Assembly (NCBI RefSeq): GCF_900092025.1
Contig: NZ_FLTX01000023.1
Coordinates: forward strand, 110,562-174,561
Length of the DNA stretch: 64,000 nucleotides
Direction of reading: 5' to 3'
Source of the DNA: Xanthomonas bromi
GTDB taxonomy: Bacteria > Pseudomonadota > Gammaproteobacteria > Xanthomonadales > Xanthomonadaceae
Below are positions 45,674-55,325 of the stretch, piece by piece. The notes below the pieces were generated by a model. That model was not told the origin of the DNA. It saw only the letters and a program-made list of their open reading frames with translations, and searched no databases. Each line of letters begins with the position of its first letter. Position 1 is the stretch's first letter. Position numbers and translations under genes: made by a program.

Positions 45674-46840
45674 CTAGGGCGATATCGCCCCGGCCTGCTC
45701 ACGCGTCACCCGGCTCAATGCATCGGCGCTGATCTCGGCGATGGAATGCGTGCCGGTCAGCGTCATCGCGACGCGCATTTCCTTTTCAATCAAGGTCAGC
45801 AGGTTTTCCACGCCAGCCTGGCCGCCGGCCGCCAACGCGTAGACGAAAGCGCGGCCCAGCAGCACCACATCGGCGCCCAGGGCGAGCATGCGCACCACAT
45901 CCAGCCCGCTGCGGATGCCCGAGTCGGCCAGGATCTTCAGATCGCCCTTGACCGCATCGGCAATCGCCGGCAAGGCGCGCGCGCTGGACAGCACGCCGTC
46001 GAGTTGGCGCCCGCCATGGTTGGAGACCACGATGCCGTCGGCGCCGAAGCGCACTGCATCGCGCGCGTCCTCCGGGTCCAGGATGCCCTTGATCACCATC
46101 GGCCCGGTCCAGAAGTCGCGGATCCACTCCAGGTCCTTCCACGCAATGGACGGGTCGAAGTTGGCGCCCAGCCAGCCGATGTAATCCTGCAGGCCGGTGG
46201 GGCTACCACGATAGGCCGAGATATTGCCCAGATCGTGCGGCTTGCCGAGCAAGCCCACGTCCCACGCCCAGCGCGGATGCGTCACCGCCTGCAGCATGCG
46301 CCGCAGCGAAGCGTTGGGCCCACTCATGCCCGAATGCGCATCGCGGTAACGCGCGCCCGGCGTAGGCATGTCCACGGTGAACACCAGCGTGGTCACGCCC
46401 GCTGCCTTGGCGCGTTCCAGCGCATTGCGCATGAAGCCGCGGTCCTTGAGCACGTAGAGCTGGAACCACATCGGCCGGCTGATGGCCGGCGCCACTTCCT
46501 CGATCGGGCACACCGACACCGTGGACAGGGTGAACGGAATACCGCGCGCCGCTGCCGCACGCGCGGCCTGCACTTCGCCGCGGCGTGCGTACATACCGGT
46601 CAGCCCCACTGGCGCCAACGCCACCGGCATCGCCAGTGTTTCGCCGAACAGCTCGGTGCTCAGGCTCAGATCCGACATGTTGCGCAACACCCGCTGGCGC
46701 AGCGCGATATCGGCCAGATCCGAGACATTGCGTCGCAAGGTGTGCTCGGCATACGCGCCGCCATCGATGTAATGGAACAGGAACGGCGGCAACCGTGCTT
46801 GGGCAGCGGCGCGGTAGTCGGAAGCGGCGGAAATGATCAT
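45674..46840 (-). CDS. lldD: L-lactate dehydrogenase (FMN-dependent, quinone-linked)
   Basis: The start at 46840 gives 388 residues beginning [20 protein letters not shown]. The FMN alpha-hydroxy-acid dehydrogenase fold is shown by the substrate/FMN segment [20 protein letters not shown], the active-site base in [20 protein letters not shown], and the phosphate-binding [20 protein letters not shown]. It oxidises L-lactate to pyruvate and passes electrons to the membrane quinone pool. It is a single gene. A 5' copy of it, including leader sequence, is repeated at 51538-51695. Confidence 0.9.
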   Translation of the reverse strand: MIISAASDYRAAAQARLPPFLFHYIDGGAYAEHTLRRNVSDLADIALRQRVLRNMSDLSLSTELFGETLAMPVALAPVGLTGMYARRGEVQAARAAAARGIPFTLSTVSVCPIEEVAPAISRPMWFQLYVLKDRGFMRNALERAKAAGVTTLVFTVDMPTPGARYRDAHSGMSGPNASLRRMLQAVTHPRWAWDVGLLGKPHDLGNISAYRGSPTGLQDYIGWLGANFDPSIAWKDLEWIRDFWTGPMVIKGILDPEDARDAVRFGADGIVVSNHGGRQLDGVLSSARALPAIADAVKGDLKILADSGIRSGLDVVRMLALGADVVLLGRAFVYALAAGGQAGVENLLTLIEKEMRVAMTLTGTHSIAEISADALSRVTREQAGAISP

Positions 46841-47427
46841 CGAAGACGTGACGGCGGCGGCGGGTGAGTCGCCGAGTGTAAGGCGATCGGTGTAGCGCGG
46901 GGGCAGTGGCGGTGCTTTGGTTGGCGTGACACGACGTCGCTTTTGGCATGCATCGGGCGCCGCCGCGCGTGCTGCCTTGGTGGGTTCGCTAAGCCCATCA
47001 GGCACGCAGCGGCGCTGTGTCGCATAGCTGCTCTACACGACAGAAAACGATTGATGACTGCTTGCGCAAGCGCGATTCCCGAGAGCAATTGCCAGTGGCA
47101 AGCCAGAAACACCTGCGTATCGTGCGAGTGTTTGGCCTCAACGACTGACAGAGCCTGCAGCTGGCCTGCGTTGCGAAGCTCGCAGCAGCAATCGCTGCCG
47201 GCCGTTTCGCAGCGCCCCGTCGCGCCGCTCCAGGCCGAACGGGAGGTCATGCTTGAGAGGGTCGAACAGGGGCGCCGGGAGGTCGGCCACAAGGCGGATG
47301 GCAAAAAAACGGCCACGTTGTTAGTCAGCGTGGTGATGGCCCTGTCGTTCGCAACCCATCATGCGTCGCCCGCCGGACGGCGCTGTCGCCTGCCGTGGAC
47401 GCAACCGCGGCCAGCTCATCGGCCGCG
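46841..47427. other. 590-base intergenic region upstream of lldD
   Basis: It must contain the lldD promoter. The first about 40 bases are shared with the duplicate at 51653-51695. No gene is supported beyond composition-driven frames. Confidence 0.5.
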
Positions 47428-48945
47428 CTACGCAGCCGCCACAAAGTGACCATGAAACCCCAGCGGAATGGAGTAAGGCAGCCATGCCTGCGCAATCGGC
47501 CCGGCATCGATGTGCTGGGCGTCCAGTACCATCAACCCGGTGCGTGCGCGCCGGGTATCGAGCACCGTTCCCACCAGCCAGCCCTGGTCAGGGTGCGTGC
47601 TGCCGGGCTTGGGTACGAACACATGTTCTTCGGCCAGCACGTGCGCGCCGTAGCGATGCACCTGGCGGCGGTCGCGTTCCAGGTCGTAGCTGGCCACGGC
47701 GTTGAGAAAAGGCGATTGGTTGGGGCCATCGATGCACGGCGCGTACAGGCGTGCACCCTGCGTGCGTGGGGTGCGCTCGTCGAATAGCGGCAGTTCCAGG
47801 TTGTCCACCGGATGTACCTGCCAGTGCGCACCGCCACTGGCCAGGTTCAGGTGCAGGCTGCGTAGCTGCACCGATGACGGTGCGGCGTGCGGGTCGCCGT
47901 GCATGGCCGCACGCATCGGCGAGCGTGCTTCGTCCGGATCGGCATACACGATGGCGCGCACCACGATGCGGTCGCGCTGCGCATACGCGTCGGCAACGTG
48001 GTAGGCCACCGCAAAGTCGGCCTCGAACCAGCGTGGCTGGTCCAGCGCATCCTTGGGCACCACCGCAATCCGGCATGGCGCTTCGGGCGTAAAGCGCAGT
48101 TGCTCGAAGAATGCGCCGTCGCCGTCCAGCCGCCGATACGGCGCCATGACCAGGATCAGATGGCGATCGGTCATCGCAAAGCTGTGCATGTAGGCAGGCG
48201 CGGAGGTGTGCAGCAGCTGCACGTTGCGCAGCGTCGCATCCACGCCCAGATGCCAGAGCACCACGCCGGTGGAGCCCACGACGTTGATGGAGCCGAAATT
48301 CCAGACGCTACCGTCGCGGTCGATCAGAGGGTGCGCGGAAAACGGCATCGCGGCCAGGTCATCGCGCCAGGTGACCGGGCCGATGGTGTCCAGCGCATCG
48401 GGGTCCAGTTCGACGGCCGAGCCGGCTTCCCAGAGCGCGAACAGGCGGCCATTGAGCATCGTCACCGAGGTGTTGGCGGTGTTGACGTCGTCGTTGTTGC
48501 GCGCCGCCTGCATGTCCGGCACCGAGGTGCCGGCGGCGCGATACAGAAAACGCCCAGCCTGCTGCTCCTGGGTGAATTTATGCGTGGCCACCATGCGCCC
48601 GAGATGCCGCACCTGGGTGCCGCCCAGTTGCCAGCGATGCACCATGCCGTCGCCATCGAACCAGTGTTGGTAACGGAACCCGGCGCGCTCGGTCCAGGCC
48701 GGGCCGTTGCGATACAGGCTGCCAACAAGACCTGCGGGGAGCTTGCCCTGCAGCGTTGCGGTGCTCGGTCCGAGGGTCGGGCTGGTCACGCTGCGCCAGC
48801 CCAGCAGCCAGGGCGTGCGCTGCAGCTGCGCATGAAACGATGCCGCTTCTGCGGCCTGCGCAGGCAGGCTGCGCAACGCCCAGCCGCCAAGCGCGGCGCT
48901 GCCGGTCGCGGCCAAAAGCGATTGCAGGAAGCGGCGGCGGTGCAT
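47428..48945 (-). CDS. Carotenoid oxygenase (RPE65/CCD family), exported
   Basis: The start at 48945 (AAGGAG 8 bases upstream) gives 505 residues with a Tat-like signal MHRRRFLQSLLAATGSAALG. The seven-bladed propeller family is shown by SLYRNGPAWTERAGFRYQHW, FDGDGMVHRW, the histidine regions AHPLIDRDG, MHSFAMTDRHLILVM and HVADAYA, and the last ligand in IPLGFHGHFVAAA. These Fe(II) dioxygenases cleave carotenoid or stilbene double bonds. A natural substrate in Xanthomonas is not evident; its xanthomonadin pigments or plant aromatics are possible. It is second in an operon after the DUF2141 gene (25-base gap). Confidence 0.85.
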   Translation of the reverse strand: MHRRRFLQSLLAATGSAALGGWALRSLPAQAAEAASFHAQLQRTPWLLGWRSVTSPTLGPSTATLQGKLPAGLVGSLYRNGPAWTERAGFRYQHWFDGDGMVHRWQLGGTQVRHLGRMVATHKFTQEQQAGRFLYRAAGTSVPDMQAARNNDDVNTANTSVTMLNGRLFALWEAGSAVELDPDALDTIGPVTWRDDLAAMPFSAHPLIDRDGSVWNFGSINVVGSTGVVLWHLGVDATLRNVQLLHTSAPAYMHSFAMTDRHLILVMAPYRRLDGDGAFFEQLRFTPEAPCRIAVVPKDALDQPRWFEADFAVAYHVADAYAQRDRIVVRAIVYADPDEARSPMRAAMHGDPHAAPSSVQLRSLHLNLASGGAHWQVHPVDNLELPLFDERTPRTQGARLYAPCIDGPNQSPFLNAVASYDLERDRRQVHRYGAHVLAEEHVFVPKPGSTHPDQGWLVGTVLDTRRARTGLMVLDAQHIDAGPIAQAWLPYSIPLGFHGHFVAAA

Positions 48946-48970
48946 GGCGTTGCTCCTTTGCGTGTTGGCG

Positions 48971-49393
48971 TCAGCGCATCTGCACGTTGATGTGCTTCCC
49001 GTTTGCAGGCAGGTCGAAGACGATCTCATCGAACACGGGCTTGCGCATGCCGGTGGGGTTGTTGCTGAAACCATAACCTTCCACCGGCATCCCGATCAGG
49101 TTGGTGTCCAGCTTGCCGTTGGCGTTTTCGTCGTGATTGACCATCACCGCGTAACGCCCTGGCGGAAGATTCTTGAACTGGATATGCGGCGTGTTGCTGG
49201 CGATCGGCAGCGTTTGCGCCTGCACTGGCGGCTGTGCGCTATCCAACTGCGCTGCCGAGGCGATCACCGCGATACGCAGCTTGCCTTGTTGCGAGCGCAA
49301 GCCGCTGACGCCCACGTCCAGATCGGCGGCGTGTAGGCTGGCGCTGCCGAGCAGGCCTGCGAGTGCGACAACGACATAGGTACGGGCAAGCAT
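48971..49393 (-). CDS. Exported DUF2141 protein
   Basis: With the ATG at 49391-49393 and a CAGGAAAA site upstream, the 140-residue protein has a signal MLARTYVVVALAGLLGSASL (cleavage near LHA-A). It contains the DUF2141 core: LRSQQGKLRIAVI, PPGRYAVMVNHDENANGKLD and TNLIGMPVEGYGFSNN. These periplasmic beta-sandwich proteins are often encoded near carotenoid or lipid pathway genes; function unknown. It is the first gene of an operon with the carotenoid oxygenase, which suggests a joint role on a hydrophobic substrate. Confidence 0.82.
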   Translation of the reverse strand: MLARTYVVVALAGLLGSASLHAADLDVGVSGLRSQQGKLRIAVIASAAQLDSAQPPVQAQTLPIASNTPHIQFKNLPPGRYAVMVNHDENANGKLDTNLIGMPVEGYGFSNNPTGMRKPVFDEIVFDLPANGKHINVQMR

Positions 49394-49607
49394 GCAATTT
49401 TCCTGGCAATGGTGGGCAAGCCACGCGCTGGGCCCGATAGTACGCCGCGCGCGCATCCGGCTGCGGTGGCGGCCGTCGCAGAACGGCCCGCGCACAGCTG
49501 AACCAGCGCGCAGCAGTACGCCTGGTTGCACGTGGTGCGTGCCGAGCCTGTGTGCAAGCAAGCGAAGCACCTGACACGCATGCACTGCGCCGCTGCTGTC
49601 TCCGCCA

Positions 49608-50062
49608 TCACCACACCAGCGGCAACAGGTACCGGCTCTGCTTCGCATACGCCGGGTAAGCCACCGGGAAGGTACGCTGCAACGCGGCCTCTTCGATGCG
49701 AATGCGGTGCAGGAAGGCCCAGGTCACCGGCACCACGATCGCCATCACCGACAACGTATTGCCCATGCTCAGGTCAGCTCGTAAAAGGTCAGCAGCGCGC
49801 CGGTGCACGACGGATGGCGCAGCCAGCGATACGGGCCGCGACGCACCAACGGGTGATCGGGCTGGATGGCCACATCCACCGTAAACCAGCGCGCCAGCAC
49901 CTGCATGGCCCACACGCGCAACGCCAGGCCGCTGCTGATCGGCGCAGCCGGCCCACTGCAGCGACGCCGCCCAACCCTGCAGCCAGTGCGCCGGGCCGCT
50001 GTAGGCCAGCGCCACCGCAACGGCCAACGCCGCAGACAACAACGCGCGCCACAGGCGTTTAG
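49608..50062 (-). pseudogene. Isoprenylcysteine-methyltransferase-like membrane protein, C-terminal remnant
   Basis: Three reading frames together give an ICMT-family C-terminus: a hydrophobic segment (WRALLSAALAVAVALAYSGP), then after a shift LALRVWAMQVLARWFTVDVA with PLVRRGPYRWLRHPSCTGAL, and after a second shift near 49771 SMGNTLSVMAIVVPVTWAFL with RIEEAALQRTFPVAYPAYAK. The RHP and EE elements are the family's SAM/membrane motifs. The N-terminal helices are missing because the gene is fused at about 50062 to an unrelated ATPase remnant. Confidence 0.75.
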
Positions 50063-51408
50063 CGCGGCCTGCGCATCGGAAGGCAATGCGCGAAACGTCC
50101 AGTCTGCATGATGCGCCAGCGCGCCCTCCAGCCCACCCGGGGCGCGATACGCCGCAAATGTCAGCACGCCGTCGTCGCGGCGTTGCGCATGCAGGGCATG
50201 CAGCAGATGTTGCAGCAACGGCAAGGCATCGCGCAGGACGTCGTTCAGGCGGCCGGCGCCGCTGCGGTCTTCTTCGAAGCGCAGCCCGGCCATCGCCGCC
50301 GGCACGCGGATGATCTGGCCGATCTCGCCATCGCGTGGCGGCAGCAGATCCACATGTCCATCGCCGCGTTTGAGCTCGACGATATCCGGCAATGCATCGA
50401 TCAGGCGCGGATAAAAATCGCTGCGGATCAGCATCAGCACGGCCACGTGCGCACTGGCGCACAGCGCCTGCAACGCTGCGGCCAGCGCAGCCCGGTCGGC
50501 GGCGCTGATGCCGGGCGTGGCCACCATCGCTTCGGTATGGTCGATGACCAGCAGCAGATGGCGTTGGGTCTGCGTGCTATCGCGCGCTGGGCGCGTTGGC
50601 GCATGGCCTCGTCGATGGCGGCATGCAGCAGGGCAGGCTGCTGCAGCCATTCGGTGAGGCGTGCCATCTGCGCCGGCGAAAACACTGCGCGTTCGCCCGG
50701 TGCCCATTCGCCCAGTGCGCGTGCGAGCGTGTCCAGTACGTCGCCGCCGCGGCACTGCGCCAGGTTGCAGTACGCCACCGCGATGGCTTCCAGGCCGTCC
50801 AGTCCACTGGGCTGGCACAGCAACGGCACCACGCCGGCGCGCAGCAGCGAGGTCTTGCCGCAGCCGCTGGCGCCGCTCACCAGTACCAGCCCGCGCTGGC
50901 TGTGCAACTGCGCGCGCAACGCGCCCACGACCTGCGCAATCGCATGGCTGCGGCCGAAGAACACGTCCGCATGCGCCGGGTCGAATGCCTGCAGCCCCAA
51001 GTACGGGTTGCCGTGCCCCCACGCCTGCGTGCCGATCACCGCGCCGCGGTAATCGTCCGGAAACACCACCTTGGGTAGCAGCCGGTAGCCACGCTTGCGG
51101 ATGGTTTCGATAAAGCGCGGTTGACGGCTGTCGTCGCCGAGCTTGCGGCGCAGCTGGGCGATGGTCTTGTGCACCGGGTTATCGCCATAGAAGCTGCCGT
51201 GCCACACCTCGATCAACAACTGCTCGGCGCTGACGACCTCGCCGGCGCGCTCGGCCAGCGCGATCGGCACTTCCATCATGTGCGGTTCCAGCGTGATGGT
51301 CTGGCCGTCGTCGATCAGCGTCAGCCGCTCCGGCCCGACCAGCAATGGCCCAAGGCGGAACCGCGGAACGGAGCCCAGCTGCGTGACGCGCTCGCTTCGA
51401 AGCGACAT
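50063..51408 (-). pseudogene. Winged-helix / STAND-ATPase regulator, truncated and frameshifted
   Basis: From the ATG at 51406-51408 the frame encodes an OmpR/CadC-like winged helix ([51 protein letters not shown]) and then a STAND-type NTPase with Walker [19 protein letters not shown] frameshift near 50575 breaks it; in the other frame the Walker B-like [14 protein letters not shown] and LIRSDFYPRLIDALPDI continue until FRALPSDAQAALNA. There it is joined to ICMT sequence. The C-terminal repeat sensor domain typical of such proteins is gone. Confidence 0.75.
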
Positions 51409-51537
51409 CGCTCGGATACCGGCCGCACAACTGGAGGGGGCCTCGACAATCGCCAACAGGCGCGACCAGGCACGGCACGGCAGGGCCGAAAAATAGCACA
51501 GCTCGCTGCCGCGTAAGGCGATTGTGGTCGCTGTTCG

Positions 51538-51695
51538 TCACGGTGCCGCAAGGTGTGCTCGGCATGCGCGCCGCCATCGATGTAATGGAACAGGAAGGGC
51601 GGCACGCGTGCTTCGGCGGCGGCGCGGGAGTCGGAAGCGGCGGAAATGATCATCGGAAACGGACGGCGGCGGTCGCCCTTGAGTGCAAGACGGGT
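51538..51695 (-). pseudogene. Duplicated 5' fragment of lldD with its leader
   Basis: On the minus strand [20 protein letters not shown] with [16 protein letters not shown] repeats the first 36 codons of lldD (46840 downwards) with a few substitutions. Similarity extends about 40 bases upstream of the ATG (51650-51652). It breaks off just after the LR codons at about 51540, 130 bases before the ATPase pseudogene. It is a partial duplication or recombination footprint. Confidence 0.85.
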
Positions 51696-51846
51696 GGCCA
51701 ACGGGTGCCGCGATGGTCGTTCAACGGCCACAGCGAATGTTCGGCGCCGCGCCACAGTCTGCTGCGGCGTGCGCCATGCGCCTGATACCCAAGTCTCATC
51801 GCGCTGATCGTTGCCGCATCTGCAAGGTCACGATGCTGAACGTTTC

Positions 51847-51871
51847 TTCGTCAAGCCGACACGCGTTTCGG
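51847..51871 (+). promoter_or_regulatory. Perfect PIP box (HrpX-binding site)
   Basis: TTCGT, exactly 15 bases, then TTCGG fits TTCGB-N15-TTCGB. It lies 89 bases upstream of the GTG start of the serine-rich gene. A CATGGAT at 51904-51910 is near the expected -10 position but is not a perfect YANNNT. Confidence 0.78.
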
Positions 51872-51960
51872 TCGAGGCATCATGCTTTCGCTGCTCGCCG
51901 GGACATGGATTCGAAATCGTATTTTGATATGCGCCCCATGATTTGAATGAGGAGAAAAAA

Positions 51961-52692
51961 GTGCGTCGAATTGGACGATTGTTTGGATCCAGCAGTTCTT
52001 CTTCAAGTTCTCGCGCGGCCGAAAACGACCAGCGCAGAGATAGAGATGCTGACAGGTCACGGCGCGGCTCAGACGTCAATCCGCGCTTTGCGGGATTGTC
52101 CAGCCGCCCCACGTCGCCTGCCAGCCGCCCCGCGTCGCCTCCGCGGGCGCTATCCAACCAAGAGCATATGGGAAATCGTGATATTCAGAATCAGATACTC
52201 CCAAATCTGATTAATGTCAGAAACCAATGTGCGAATAATCCCGCACTCGAGCGCACGTATCGGAGAGCCGCCAAAGGCGTGCAGCATGCGCAAGATCGAC
52301 TTGCAGGTAATACCAGGACTAGATCCAGGGATGAGTTGGCTGAGATGCTAGAGAAATGCAGGAGAGAACTCGAACATTTCACTAGCACGCAGTATCAGGC
52401 TGTCCGAGCGTCAGCATCAGAATCCTATGCGCCAGGGGAGAGCACCCTGCCTGGATCCCATGCGCACATCCCTCGCGAGGTGATGAACCTGGCGATGGGT
52501 ATGTTGTTCAATTATGAGACGATGGTAAATCCGGTACGAATGAATGAATGGCAGAGGACGAAGGTGGGAAATCTACTTAAAGATATTGCCAATAACGAAC
52601 CGGTGAGTCATGCAGCGGTCTATAATGCCTATCAGGTTAGGGATAATCCCCGTGCATTGATCGAAACACTTGTTGCGCACGTGTCGCGCTAA
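51961..52692 (+). CDS. Candidate type III effector, unknown family, lower GC
   Basis: The GTG at 51961 is chosen because GAGGAG lies 7 bases upstream; a TTG at 51943 in frame lacks a site. The 243-residue product starts MRRIGRLFGSSSSSSSSRAA and has a long Ser/Arg/Pro-rich, disordered lead (to about 75) typical of type III secretion signals. Then comes a helical region (QILPNLINVRNQCANNP, DELAEMLEKCRRELEHF) and a C-terminal fold (REVMNLAMGMLFNYETMVNP, VRDNPRALIETLVAHVSR). Codon use is visibly more AT-rich than all neighbours, indicating transfer. The perfect PIP box upstream supports HrpX control. I do not recognise the family. Confidence 0.62.
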   Translation: MRRIGRLFGSSSSSSSSRAAENDQRRDRDADRSRRGSDVNPRFAGLSSRPTSPASRPASPPRALSNQEHMGNRDIQNQILPNLINVRNQCANNPALERTYRRAAKGVQHAQDRLAGNTRTRSRDELAEMLEKCRRELEHFTSTQYQAVRASASESYAPGESTLPGSHAHIPREVMNLAMGMLFNYETMVNPVRMNEWQRTKVGNLLKDIANNEPVSHAAVYNAYQVRDNPRALIETLVAHVSR

Positions 52693-53024
52693 TGGCCTGC
52701 CACTCATCCACCGAGTCCCTGCAAGCGTGGATGGCACCGCAAGACGCCGCAGCCGACAATGCGCTGCGGCCTGCTGGCTGAGTCAGCAATGGCATGTGCC
52801 GGGTCTGGGGCCTCACGCCGGTGGATGGCGGCTAACGGGGCGCCGTGCATGGCGCTGTGCGGCAGGGGGACACCTGCCGCACTGTGGGGAGCGCTGTTGT
52901 GGACGGCTCCCATGCGCGTCTGCCACGACTGCGGCACGCCTGTTGTCCGCCAGCACCAGGGTCTCCCCAATGCCGCGCCCAGGCACTAAGATGCCGCCAG
53001 CATCTTGCTGACCAGGAGTCCACG
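52693..53024. other. Intergenic region upstream of fabV
   Basis: GC content returns to the genome level after the lower-GC gene. I see no supported gene; the fabV promoter should be in the right half. Confidence 0.5.
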
Positions 53025-54233
53025 TTGATCATCCATCCCAAAGTGCGCGGCTTCATCTGCACCACCACGCATCCGCTTGGTTGCGAGCGCAATGTGCTCG
53101 AGCAAATTTCCGCAACGCGTGCGCGCGGCGTCCGCACTGACGGCCCCAAGAAAGTACTGGTGATCGGCGCGTCCAGCGGCTATGGCCTGGCCTCGCGCAT
53201 CACCGCCGCCTTCGGGTTCGGCGCGGATACGCTGGGCGTGTTCTTCGAAAAGCCCGGCACCGCGACCAAGGCCGGCACCGCCGGCTGGTACAACTCGGCC
53301 GCGTTCGACACCCAGGCCAAGGCCGCCGGGCTGTATAGCAAGTCGATCAATGGCGACGCGTTTTCCGATGCCGCGCGTGCGAAGGTGATCGAACTGATCA
53401 AGACCGAAATGGGCGGCCAGGTCGACCTGGTGGTGTATTCGCTGGCCTCGCCGGTGCGCAAGCTGCCGGGCAGCGGCGAAGTGAAGCGCTCGGCGCTCAA
53501 GCCGATCGGGCAGACCTACACCGCCACCGCCATCGACACCAACAAGGACACCATCATCCAGGCCTCGATCGAGCCGGCCAGCGCGCAGGAGATCGAAGAC
53601 ACCATCACCGTGATGGGCGGGCAGGATTGGGAGCTGTGGATCGACGCGCTGGAAGGCGCCGGTGTGCTCGCCGATGGCGCGCGCAGCGTGGCCTTCAGCT
53701 ATATCGGCACCGAGATCACCTGGCCGATCTACTGGCATGGCGCACTCGGCAAGGCCAAGGTGGATCTGGACCACACCGCGCAGCGCTTGAACGCGCGCCT
53801 GGCCAAGCTTGGTGGCGGTGCCAATGTGGCGGTGCTCAAGTCGGTGGTCACCCAGGCCAGCGCCGCCATTCCGGTGATGCCGCTGTACATCTCCATGGTC
53901 TACAAGATCATGAAAGAGAAGGGCCTGCACGAAGGCACCATCGAGCAGCTGGATCGCCTGTTCCGCGAGCGCCTGTACCGCGAAGACGGCCAGCCGGCGC
54001 AGGTGGACGACGAAAACCGTCTGCGCCTGGACGATTGGGAACTGCGCGACGACGTGCAGGATGCCTGCAAGGCGCTATGGCCGCAGGTCACCACCGAGAA
54101 TCTGTTCGCCCTTACCGACTACGCCGGCTACAAGCACGAATTCCTCAAGCTGTTCGGCTTCGAGCGCACCGATGTGGATTACGACGCCGATGCGGCCACG
54201 GACGTCAGCTTCGATTGCATCGAGTTGGCGTAA
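53025..54233 (+). CDS. fabV: Enoyl-[acyl-carrier-protein] reductase FabV
   Basis: The TTG at 53025-53027 is the start, with CAGGAG 6 bases upstream; the protein then begins with [20 protein letters not shown] as in characterised FabV. At 402 residues it has the NADH-binding [20 protein letters not shown] and the FabV active site [20 protein letters not shown], where Tyr-x8-Lys is the catalytic pair. It reduces trans-2-enoyl-ACP in the last step of fatty acid elongation and is insensitive to triclosan compared with FabI. It is monocistronic with its own terminator. Confidence 0.95.
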   Translation: MIIHPKVRGFICTTTHPLGCERNVLEQISATRARGVRTDGPKKVLVIGASSGYGLASRITAAFGFGADTLGVFFEKPGTATKAGTAGWYNSAAFDTQAKAAGLYSKSINGDAFSDAARAKVIELIKTEMGGQVDLVVYSLASPVRKLPGSGEVKRSALKPIGQTYTATAIDTNKDTIIQASIEPASAQEIEDTITVMGGQDWELWIDALEGAGVLADGARSVAFSYIGTEITWPIYWHGALGKAKVDLDHTAQRLNARLAKLGGGANVAVLKSVVTQASAAIPVMPLYISMVYKIMKEKGLHEGTIEQLDRLFRERLYREDGQPAQVDDENRLRLDDWELRDDVQDACKALWPQVTTENLFALTDYAGYKHEFLKLFGFERTDVDYDADAATDVSFDCIELA

Positions 54234-54257
54234 ATCGGGAATCGGGAATGGGAAATC
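54234..54257. repeat. GGGAATC heptad repeat
   Basis: Right after the fabV stop the sequence reads repeated ATCGGGAATCGGGAATGGGA units. The same unit in reverse orientation (GATTCCC) occurs at 55291-55322. Confidence 0.65.
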
Positions 54258-54306
54258 GCAAGAGCGGCTGCTCTGCGCTTTGAGTTCCCGACCCGATGCG
54301 TTTGAG

Positions 54307-54336
54307 AACGGCCGGCGGATGATGCCGGCCGTTTTT
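54307..54336 (+). terminator. Rho-independent terminator of fabV
   Basis: AACGGCCGGC, a 7-base loop, GCCGGCCGTT and a T-tract (TTTTTC) form an intrinsic terminator 74 bases after the fabV stop. Confidence 0.85.
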
Positions 54337-54788
54337 CATTGGGGGCGGCGGGTGGTGATGTTGCTTGGCTCTGCGGCGCGACGCGCTATCGACGTGCGTT
54401 GATAGCGCACGCTGCAGTGGTGGTGCGCCGTGGTTCCCGGTGAATGAGGGGGGCTAACAAAACTGTCGCGAGTAGTCGCCAGGTGGGGATGGACGGCGCA
54501 TTCATGGCGGTATTGCACATGTAGTCCATGCTTGCACCGAGCACCTGTCTGGCGGCTGCGCAGTAGATGTGTTGGTCGCTCTTGTTCGATGAGCGGGGTA
54601 ATGCCTTTATTGCCACTGTGGTGAATTGCGCAGCGGCGGGCGGGCGCGCCCTCACCCGTCCTTCGGGCACCCTCTCCAGAGGGGAGAAGGGGGCTGTTTG
54701 CGTGTTGTTCGCTGCCCCACTACACGCGCCGCTACTTCAGCGACACTGGCGCCACTCCCGAGCGGCACCTCACCGATCCCGGCACCCA
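54337..54788. other. Intergenic region with an IS-end-like sequence and an intergenic repeat
   Basis: GGGGCTAACAAAACTG near 54452 resembles the terminus of the IS5 element at 63701. The repeat at 54647-54694 is listed separately. No gene is supported. Confidence 0.5.
54647..54694 (-). repeat. Xanthomonas intergenic palindromic repeat, copy 1
   Basis: CGCCCTCACCCGTCCTTCGG followed by GCACCCTCTCC and GGGGAGAAGGGGG is an inverted-orientation copy of the element at 63641-63690. Confidence 0.7.
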
Positions 54789-55075
54789 ATGGACACACTG
54801 ATCGCCCATCTCGTCCTGGCCTTTCTCGTCAGCACTGTCTGCGCCGTGCTGATGCGCTTTATCCGCGTGCATGGGCACTGAAGGCCATCGCCAATCTTGC
54901 GATCACCACCGCGGTCGTGTGCGCTGCGGTGATGCAGGATGGCTCGGCGCCACCCTGGCAGGACGCGCTGCTGATTGCGGTGTTTTTCAGCATCCCTGCC
55001 TCGGTTTGCGTGGTCGCGCTGAGCGCGGCGATCAAGTGGATCACCGGACGCCGCCGGACGCGCAGTCCGGTCTGA
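54789..55075 (+). pseudogene. Small membrane protein, frameshifted
   Basis: MDTLIAHLVLAFLVSTVCAV with LMRFIRVHGH and a stop (54879-54881) is the first membrane segment. One frame over, ALKAIANLAITTAVVCAAVM and LIAVFFSIPASVCVVALSAA give further membrane helices ending in ITGRRRTRSPV. A small indel near 54872 separates them. The joined product would be a polytopic protein of about 95 residues of unknown function. Confidence 0.6.
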
Positions 55076-55290
55076 AGCGGCTGCTCACCCGCGCAATACC
55101 GCAGCACTGCCGTGCAACTACCCCGGCCCGGCCCAGTGCCGCAGCGCAATCAAGACGCCACGGCACCCCCACAACCTGAGACGAGCAGTACCCGCACAAC
55201 AAAAGCCACAAGCAAGCGCAACAACGCAACAAATCGCTCCAGGTGCGCCCACCACCATATAAAAAATCAGAGCACAGAAAACCGCTTTTA

Positions 55291-55322
55291 CGATTCCCCA
55301 ATCCCGATTCCCGATTCCCGGC
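55291..55322. repeat. GATTCCC heptad repeat
   Basis: CGATTCCCCAATCCCGATTC and CCGATTCCCG are tandem heptad-like units just past the kdgK stop, in inverse orientation to those at 54234-54257. Confidence 0.65.
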
Positions 55323-55325
55323 TCC

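Noticed and set aside
45608..46867. 419-codon plus-strand frame opposite lldD
   Set aside because: It is antisense to lldD; its His/Arg/Gln-rich translation is typical of GC-driven shadows.
51943..51960. TTG start for the serine-rich effector candidate
   Set aside because: It is in frame but without a Shine-Dalgarno; the GAGGAG sequence itself would lie inside the coding region. The GTG at 51961 fits better.
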